NCBI GenBank assembly: GCA_030829765.1
Contig: JAUROO010000136.1
Span: forward strand, 1-10,706
Source: Miltoncostaeales bacterium
GTDB taxonomy: Bacteria; Actinomycetota; Thermoleophilia; Miltoncostaeales; Miltoncostaeaceae
Reading direction: 5' to 3'
DNA: 10,706 bases
Shown: piece after piece, positions 7,531-10,706 of the stretch
Numbering within the stretch: position 1 is the first letter of the stretch
Layout: each line of letters opens with the position of its first letter
The notes under the pieces: generated by a model
What the model saw: only the letters and a program-made list of their open reading frames with translations
Database searches by the model: none
What the model was told of the DNA's origin: nothing
Translations under genes and position numbers: made by a program

Positions 7531-7581
7531 CCTCTTCAACCCGCGCAGCAGCACCCCTGTCCGCCCCGGGGGCGCAAGAGG
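7531..7581. terminator. Weak stem-loop between convergent genes
   Basis: CCTCTT (7531-7536) can pair with AAGAGG (7576-7581), enclosing a second GC-rich hairpin (CGCCCC 7562-7567 with GGGGCG 7569-7574). It lies between the stop of the 217-aa gene and the stop of the 46-aa minus-strand ORF, where a bidirectional terminator would be expected. There is no T-run and the loop is large, so this is weak. Confidence 0.22.
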
Positions 7582-7593
7582 AACGTGTGCGGC

Positions 7594-7734
7594 TCACGGC
7601 CGGAGTGACGTGCTGCCGGCTGCGCCGCTGGACTCATCGCCGAACACGAGTGCCCCACCCCTGACCCTGACGAGCGCAAGCGCGGTGCCTGCGACGGCCA
7701 TGCCCCCGAAGAGCGGGATGATCACGAGTGACAT
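7594..7734 (-). CDS. 46-aa small membrane protein, second of a coupled pair
   Basis: Start ATG 7734, stop TGA 7594-7596. The predicted product begins MSLVIIPLFGGMAVAGTALA (residues 1-20), a single hydrophobic segment of about 20 residues with almost no N-terminal tail, followed by basic VRVRGG and a polar, Ser/Gly/Ala-rich end. GAGGTGA, a seven-base match to the canonical Shine-Dalgarno core, lies 3 nt before the ATG and contains the TGA stop of the preceding 34-aa ORF, so the two are translationally coupled and in the same frame. Both proteins start M-x-L-x-IIPL, suggesting duplication or a shared role. Not recognised; size and topology resemble small accessory subunits of membrane complexes (KdpF- or CydX-like in size only). 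No partner complex is encoded nearby. Confidence 0.55.
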   Translation of the reverse strand: MSLVIIPLFGGMAVAGTALALVRVRGGALVFGDESSGAAGSTSLRP

Positions 7735-7737
7735 GCC

Positions 7738-7842
7738 TCACCTCGCCTGATCCGCGCCATCCCGGCGCGCGCCCGCCAGGGGAATGCCGACGCCGATCCC
7801 GAGCGCGATGATTGCAGTGAGCGGGATGATGAAAAGACCCAT
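7738..7842 (-). CDS. 34-aa small membrane protein, first of a coupled pair
   Basis: Start ATG 7842, stop TGA 7738-7740, which lies inside the Shine-Dalgarno of the next small ORF. The product begins MGLFIIPLTAIIALGIGVG (residues 1-19): one hydrophobic segment at about 3-24, then a short charged tail (ARRDGADQAR). AGGGGGA lies 8 nt before the ATG as a moderate ribosome site. A promoter-like pair upstream (-35 at 7910-7915, -10 at 7887-7892) would give a leader of about 38 nt. I see a membrane peptide with strong initiation context and coupling to a similar peptide; the function is unknown. A chance ORF is possible at this length, but the matching starts of the two ORFs and the overlap of stop and Shine-Dalgarno argue against it. 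Confidence 0.55.
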   Translation of the reverse strand: MGLFIIPLTAIIALGIGVGIPLAGARRDGADQAR

Positions 7843-7886
7843 GATGGTTGTCCCCCTGGAAGCGTGTCAGTTGACCTTCTGGACGG

Positions 7887-7915
7887 AGTATGCACCCCAG
7901 ATGCTTACGGCGTAA
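7887..7915 (-). promoter_or_regulatory. Candidate promoter of the small membrane-protein pair
   Basis: On the minus strand TTACGC (7910-7915) and CATACT (7887-7892) are separated by exactly 17 bp, giving a start near 7880. The -35 hexamer lies within a palindrome, CTTACG-G-CGTAAG (7904-7916), which could be an operator. The hexamers are imperfect, so this is a candidate only. Confidence 0.42.
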
Positions 7916-7946
7916 GGGGGATCGGTCAGGGCAATCCGCGAAGCCG

Positions 7947-8402
7947 TCATCCATCGGAATGCGCAGCCCGATGTGGCCTGCGTGGCACCGACCACAGCTC
8001 GTCCCAGGCAGCTCCCCGGGACGGCTGAGTCCCCCCGACCCCCGCCCCGCAGGTCCGCTGGATCGGGCAGCCGATGCTGGTCACGGTGCCGTTGGGGCGG
8101 ATGGTGTTGCTCCAGGTGGCCCCGATCAGGTTCGCTTCGCTCAGGTTTGCGCCCTCACAGTTCGGCACATGAGGGGGTCTGGTCGGCCCGCTTCGCCTTC
8201 TTCCCGTGCACCGGCGAAGGGTGGCCTTGCGCGGATCACCGTGGCGCGTCACCCTGCCGCGCAGCTGGGCCCTCACGCACTTCGCCCAGCGGGTGAGGGT
8301 GCAGGTTGCGTCATAGGTGCCGGTGGCGGTGACGATCAGGGCGAGAAGCCACGCCGGTGCGCCCTGGGGCCTCTTACGGCAACCTCGGCCACCGATTGGC
8401 AC
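7947..8402 (-). CDS. Degenerate pentapeptide-repeat protein (possibly a decaying gene)
   Basis: 151 aa from GTG 8402, without a visible Shine-Dalgarno. Residues 18-29 (AWLLALIVTATG) after basic RKRPQG could be a weak signal peptide; TCTLTRWAKCVRAQLRG follows. From AQLRG (about 46) the chain can be cut in units of five without a break: AQLRG, RVTRH, GDPRK, ATLRR, CTGRR, RSGPT, RPPHV, PNCEG, ANLSE, ANLIG, ATWSN. First, middle and last units fit A(D/N)Lxx and the ending GATWSNT is typical for the C-terminal edge of secreted pentapeptide proteins, but the central units do not. Codon usage in the middle (GGA, AGA, CGA, AGA, CCT, CAT) departs from that of its neighbours, which suggests decay or compensating frameshifts. 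The part after TCGAGVGG looks random. It lies 48 bp downstream of the yciI-like gene on the same strand. Either a short, divergent pentapeptide protein or a pseudogene. Confidence 0.45.
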   Translation of the reverse strand: MPIGGRGCRKRPQGAPAWLLALIVTATGTYDATCTLTRWAKCVRAQLRGRVTRHGDPRKATLRRCTGRRRSGPTRPPHVPNCEGANLSEANLIGATWSNTIRPNGTVTSIGCPIQRTCGAGVGGTQPSRGAAWDELWSVPRRPHRAAHSDG

Positions 8403-8450
8403 CGGGCACCTGTCAGTACCCCCTGAAGCCGTATGGCTATGGGGGAGGGG

Positions 8451-8732
8451 CTACACCACCACGTTCCACGGCAGGGCGCGCCAGTCCGTGATGAGGCCCG
8501 CGGCGTGGTACGGGTCGCGCAGCACGAACTCGCCCACCTCCTCCGCCGTGCAGGGGGCGAGGACGATGGCGGCCCCCGTCACGGGGTCGCCTATGGCGCC
8601 GGCCATGATCAGGCTCCCCTCCTGCTTCGCGCGTCGCAGGTTCGCGAGGTGGTCGTCCCGGTAGGGTGCGCGTCGTTCGAGGATGTCCTCGACGTACTCG
8701 TACATCAGCAGGATGTGGGACTCCGGGTCCAT
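8451..8732 (-). CDS. YciI-like (YCII-related) small protein
   Basis: 93 aa. The fold is a small ferredoxin-like alpha/beta domain; members are of uncertain activity, with a conserved His/Asp pair proposed as catalytic. Here the sequence opens with a beta strand (ESHILLMYEY, 4-13), then RDDHLANLRRAKQEGSLIMAGAIGDP (25-50) with His28 in the conserved R..HL position, a strand (GAAIVLA), the helix TAEEVGEFV and RDPYHAAGL (72-80) with the family DPY..AGL motif (Asp73). It ends in ALPWNVVV, the usual closing strand. Start is ATG 8732: GGAGG lies 5 nt upstream (within GAGGAGG), and the longer open frame upstream (to 8849) overlaps the divergent gene and has no family similarity. It is divergent from the rraA-like gene with 52 bp between starts. 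Confidence 0.88.
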   Translation of the reverse strand: MDPESHILLMYEYVEDILERRAPYRDDHLANLRRAKQEGSLIMAGAIGDPVTGAAIVLAPCTAEEVGEFVLRDPYHAAGLITDWRALPWNVVV

Positions 8733-8784
8733 GCGGTCCTCCTCGGGAACTGCGGCGCATCCTCGCATACCGGATGGAGGCGCA

Positions 8785-9408
8785 ATGCACCCGGATGAAC
8801 CCGCATCCCTCGCCGGGGCCGTCACCAGCGCGTCACTGTGTGACGCCATGTCGCGCCGGCACGGGCATCGGTGTCACGTGGTGGGCCTCACTCCCGCGCG
8901 CGCCGGCCTCGTGACCGCCGGCCCCGCCGCCACCATCCGGTTCGGCCCCCGCCGGGACGACCTCCCCGACCACGACCTGGCCCAGGCGGCCGCTCACGCA
9001 CTCGCCGATGTGCCTCCCGGGGGGATCGTGGTGATTGCCGCCCCGGATGCCCCGGGTGAGGCAGTGGCGGGTGGGAAGAAGCTCGCCGCCATCGAGGAGG
9101 CGGGCGCGGCCGGGGTCGTCGCCTGGGGCGCGATCCGCGACCGCCGCGAGGCCGCGGAATACGCGATGGGTGTGTGGGCGCTCTCGGAGACCCCCCGTGC
9201 CAGCGGCGACCTGCTGCAAATCGTGGAGGTGGGCGGGCTCATCTGCTTCGGGGGCGTCACAGTGATGCCCGGGGACTGGGTGTATGTGGACGACGCAGGG
9301 CTCGTTGCCGTGCCCTGGGACGACCGCGAGGCAGTTGTCGAGGCCGCCGCGGAGATCGAGCGGGCCGACTCTGAAGCCGTGCAGCGCATTCGCAGAGGTC
9401 GAGCCTAG
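8785..9408 (+). CDS. RraA-like family protein (HMG/CHA-aldolase-like fold)
   Basis: 207 aa. Members of this fold are metal-dependent aldolases or decarboxylases (4-hydroxy-4-methyl-2-oxoglutarate aldolase, oxaloacetate decarboxylase) or the RNase E regulator RraA; annotation as a methyltransferase is an old error. Seen here: SASLCDAM (15-22, usual 'T..isDal'), GPAATI (46-51), PPGGIVVIAAPD (77-88), then AGGKKLAAIEEAGAAGVVAWGAIRDRRE (95-122) with the family's GG...G..G.V.dG.vRD signature; Arg118 and Asp119 are the substrate and metal residues. VMPGDWVYVDDAGLVAVP (160-177) is the standard closing motif. Start is ATG 8785, 4 nt after GGAGG (8776-8780). Compared with classic RraA the segment 'dG.vRD' reads 'WGAIRD', so the glycine-preceding acidic residue is replaced by Trp. 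The exact substrate is unknown. Its stop overlaps that of the convergent gene. Confidence 0.85.
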   Translation: MHPDEPASLAGAVTSASLCDAMSRRHGHRCHVVGLTPARAGLVTAGPAATIRFGPRRDDLPDHDLAQAAAHALADVPPGGIVVIAAPDAPGEAVAGGKKLAAIEEAGAAGVVAWGAIRDRREAAEYAMGVWALSETPRASGDLLQIVEVGGLICFGGVTVMPGDWVYVDDAGLVAVPWDDREAVVEAAAEIERADSEAVQRIRRGRA

Positions 9409-9857
9409 GCCTCAGGTCCCTGGTCGCGGACCCATTGCTCGACCACCCGTCGCACGTACGCACCGGGTGGTGGCCCGGTCGGATCCGCACCCGCCAGGGC
9501 CCGGTTCAGGCCCGGGGCATCGAGTTCGGCCCACGCTCCGGGATCGTCGATGTCGGTTACCAGTGCGAACCGCTCACCCGGCGGATCCGGCATGCGCACC
9601 ACCACCACCCGCGGGTTGGTCACTCCCGCCCCGGCGGCAGCATCCAGCGCAGCCCCGATGGCGTATCCGGGGTATGTGAACACGCCGGGCCCGTCGTACG
9701 CGTCGGCCGGATCCGCGACCAGGATGGCCCAGTCGAGCTCGGCCACCAGCAGCACCGGCCCGTCCGCAGTTGACCAGCCGCGCACGTGCACCAGCCCGTC
9801 ATCGGAGAGGCGCGTGCGGAAGCCGACCAGCGCGTTCAGGATCAAGGGGCACGGCAT
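9405..9857 (-). CDS. Hypothetical protein
   Basis: 150 aa from ATG 9857, not recognised. The sequence is an alternation of beta-strand-like stretches (GPVLLVAELDWAILVADP, 32-49; PRVVVVRMP) with acidic loops, and small helices near the C terminus (AYVRRVVEQWVRDQ). It looks like a soluble alpha/beta domain without membrane segments. ATG 9857 is preferred over GTG 9881 because TACGTT ends 7 nt before it, the same spacing as other apparently leaderless genes here, and neither start has a Shine-Dalgarno. The gene is divergent from the cupin gene (87 bp between starts) and its TAG (9405-9407) shares CTAG with the rraA-like stop. Coding is supported by G/C-rich third positions and by fitting neatly between its neighbours. 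Confidence 0.72.
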   Translation of the reverse strand: MPCPLILNALVGFRTRLSDDGLVHVRGWSTADGPVLLVAELDWAILVADPADAYDGPGVFTYPGYAIGAALDAAAGAGVTNPRVVVVRMPDPPGERFALVTDIDDPGAWAELDAPGLNRALAGADPTGPPPGAYVRRVVEQWVRDQGPEA

Positions 9858-9863
9858 CGGCGG

Positions 9864-9869
9864 CAACGT
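9864..9869 (-). promoter_or_regulatory. Candidate -10 element of a leaderless transcript
   Basis: On the minus strand TACGTT ends about 7 nt before ATG 9857 (TACGTT-GCCGCCG-ATG). It supports the shorter start of the 150-aa protein and parallels the sites before polA, the 217-aa gene and the cupin gene. Confidence 0.33.
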
Positions 9870-9932
9870 AGCGCGCCTCACATTCGTCCCGCCGTGGTGA
9901 CCGATCGGGCTGGGCTACCGGTACGCCGGGCG

Positions 9933-9938
9933 TAATCT
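9933..9938 (+). promoter_or_regulatory. Candidate -10 element of the cysteine dioxygenase-like gene
   Basis: TAATCT ends 6 nt before ATG 9945, so transcription would begin at about that ATG. The same transcript would carry GGAGG (9959-9963) 5 nt before the in-frame GTG 9969, giving a second possible start on a 24-nt leader. Confidence 0.42.
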
Positions 9939-9944
9939 TGGCGC

Positions 9945-10529
9945 ATGTCCACGGACTCGGAGGTACCGGTGAGCACCAGCGCAGCCCAGCGCCCCGCCTG
10001 GCCCACGCCCGAGCCGCCCTGGCCCTTTCCTGACCTGCCCGCGGAACTGGGGTTCCTGGCCGATATCGACCGGCAGGTGCATGCACCGGAACTTGGGCAG
10101 ATCAGCACGCGCATCGTCGAGAGCGGCCTGTGGCGCGACTACGTGGCGGTGTGCGAGGACTACCGCGACTACCGCTTGGTGTTCGAGAGCGACTACATCG
10201 ATGTGTGGGTTCTCTCCTGGCTGCCCGGACAGGAGACCGGCTTCCACGATCACGACATCTCCGAAGTCGGCATCTGTGTCGCCGAAGGCGCCATCCGCGA
10301 GCACCACATGCACGTCCACCAGCCCGACTCCAGTCACGTCCTGCGCCCGGGCCGGCCCCAGGAAGGGCCGTTCGGGTACATCCACCGGGTGGAGCACTTC
10401 GAGGGGGAGCCCGCGGTGTCGGTGCATTCGTATTCGCCCCCGCTCGCGTGGGTGGGCCAGTACCGCGAGAACGGCGGCCAGATGGTGCGGCTGAAGCAGC
10501 CGGGCCGCACCCGGCTCTCCCCGAACTAG
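9945..10529 (+). CDS. Cysteine dioxygenase type I-like cupin
   Basis: 194 aa, usual length for bacterial members. Thiol dioxygenases of this family oxidise cysteine (or 3-mercaptopropionate) to the sulfinic acid with a mononuclear iron. The cupin shows SWLPGQETGFHDHD (91-104) with iron ligands His101 and His103, a third histidine in YIHRVEH (145-151; His147 by analogy with rat His140), and SVHSYSPPL (159-167), in which Ser159, His161 and Tyr163 correspond to the Ser-His-Tyr triad of cysteine dioxygenase. The Cys of the Cys-Tyr crosslink is not at its usual place (EVGICV, with Cys111 a few residues beyond), as in most bacterial enzymes. N-terminal 1-30 is Pro-rich and probably disordered. Two starts compete: leaderless ATG 9945 and GTG 9969 (Val9) with a perfect Shine-Dalgarno. 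Substrate (cysteine, 3-mercaptopropionate or other thiol) cannot be fixed from sequence. Confidence 0.88.
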   Translation: MSTDSEVPVSTSAAQRPAWPTPEPPWPFPDLPAELGFLADIDRQVHAPELGQISTRIVESGLWRDYVAVCEDYRDYRLVFESDYIDVWVLSWLPGQETGFHDHDISEVGICVAEGAIREHHMHVHQPDSSHVLRPGRPQEGPFGYIHRVEHFEGEPAVSVHSYSPPLAWVGQYRENGGQMVRLKQPGRTRLSPN

Positions 10530-10543
10530 GGAACGCCTGCGCG

Positions 10544-10572
10544 CGCCAGCACGCGCTCGCGCGCGGCTGGCG
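10544..10572 (+). terminator. Candidate hairpin downstream of the cupin gene
   Basis: CGCCAGC (10544-10550) pairs with GCTGGCG (10566-10572) around a 15-nt GC-rich loop that can fold further. It begins 15 nt after the stop codon. No T-run follows, so if it terminates transcription it does so in the U-less manner common in actinobacteria. Confidence 0.35.
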
Positions 10573-10598
10573 GCATCGGGAACATCGGAGTCACCAGA

Positions 10599-10642
10599 AC
10601 CGACCCCCCCGGTCGAGTTTTGGGACACACACAGACAGACAG
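10599..10642. repeat. Direct repeat copy A (44 bp)
   Basis: Begins ACCGACCCCCCCGGTCGAG, then TTTT, GGG and a CA-rich run ending in three CAG-containing GACA units. CGACC (10601-10605) and GGTCG (10611-10615) form a small hairpin followed by AGTTTT, which resembles a short intrinsic terminator on the plus strand. It aligns with copy B with four substitutions and one extra T. Confidence 0.85.
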
Positions 10643-10655
10643 TAACATTACTGTC
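10638..10655. repeat. Perfect 18-bp inverted repeat between the direct repeats
   Basis: GACAGTAA (10638-10645), two bases CA, then TTACTGTC (10648-10655). The arms are perfect over 8 bp. The first arm uses the end of direct repeat copy A; the AT-rich centre stands out in this GC-rich sequence. It could be a protein-binding site or a recombination site. Confidence 0.8.
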
Positions 10656-10658
10656 CAC

Positions 10659-10706
10659 ACCGACCCCCCCGGTGGAGTTTTTGGGCCACAGATAGACAGA
10701 CAGACA
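10659..10706. repeat. Direct repeat copy B (45 bp), running to the window edge
   Basis: Begins ACCGACCCCCCCGGTGGAG, then TTTTT, GGGCCACAGATA and a GACA microsatellite continuing past the end of the unit. It starts exactly 60 bp after copy A. The 10614 C is G here (10674), which breaks the hairpin of copy A. More copies may lie beyond the window. Confidence 0.85.

Noticed and set aside
7890..8426. Plus-strand 178-codon frame
   Set aside because: It overlaps the minus-strand ORF that has recognisable pentapeptide units; the plus-strand product is Pro/Arg-rich without features.
8733..8849. N-terminal extension of the YciI-like protein
   Set aside because: ATG 8732 has GGAGG 5 nt upstream and matches the family start; the extension overlaps the divergent rraA-like gene and its ribosome site.
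9915..10658. Minus-strand frame opposite the cupin gene
   Set aside because: The plus strand carries the full set of cysteine dioxygenase metal and triad residues; the minus frame is a shadow.
10599..10706. Start of a CRISPR array
   Set aside because: The 60-bp period is suggestive, but the similar part is 44-45 bp with several differences, only 16 bp lie between copies, and no cas gene is present.

Overview
The window is a high-GC bacterial chromosome segment with strong G/C bias at third codon positions, frequent GTG starts and several genes that look leaderless. The conserved order polA - rpsA - coaE, the four-domain S1 protein and the ACT-malic enzyme point to Actinomycetota. A deep non-mycobacterial lineage such as Thermoleophilia is my guess; nothing here proves it. 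No rRNA, tRNA, insertion sequence or prophage gene was recognised.

Left part (1-6857): a minus-strand malic enzyme with an N-terminal ACT domain, cut by the window edge at its C terminus, is divergent from a plus-strand housekeeping cluster. That cluster holds polA (DNA polymerase I), a tiny J-domain-like ORF without an HPD motif that overlaps the polA end, rpsA (ribosomal protein S1), coaE (dephospho-CoA kinase) and an SLT-type lytic transglycosylase. The genes are packed tightly, with overlaps at polA/J-like, rpsA/coaE and coaE/SLT. The rpsA/coaE junction is the oddest coding feature. Seven 15-bp tandem repeats encode an acidic DEPVA-type tail of S1 and, in the +1 frame, a TSPWP-type leader of CoaE, because the only conventional upstream coaE start lies inside rpsA.

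Middle part (6858-8732): one plus-strand helical protein of unknown function, then a minus-strand group. This group holds a YciI-like protein, a degenerate pentapeptide-repeat ORF, and two very small translationally coupled membrane proteins of 34 and 46 aa. The last two start alike (M-x-L-x-IIPL) and follow a candidate promoter with a palindrome over its -35 element.

Right part (8733-10706): an RraA-like protein (plus) converges on a hypothetical protein (minus), their stop codons overlapping in a CTAG. A cysteine-dioxygenase-type cupin (plus) follows. The last 180 bp hold a hairpin and two imperfect 44/45-bp direct repeats with a 60-bp period. Each repeat has a C7 tract, a T-run and a (GACA)n-like tail, and a perfect 18-bp inverted repeat sits between them; the repeats run up to the window edge.

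A recurring regulatory theme is a TANNNT -10-like hexamer 6-7 nt before the start codon at four genes, suggesting leaderless mRNAs. Other genes (malic enzyme, yciI-like, rraA-like, the second small membrane protein) have clear GGAGG/GAGGTGA Shine-Dalgarno sites. All functional calls rest on reading the translated sequence, without database searches.
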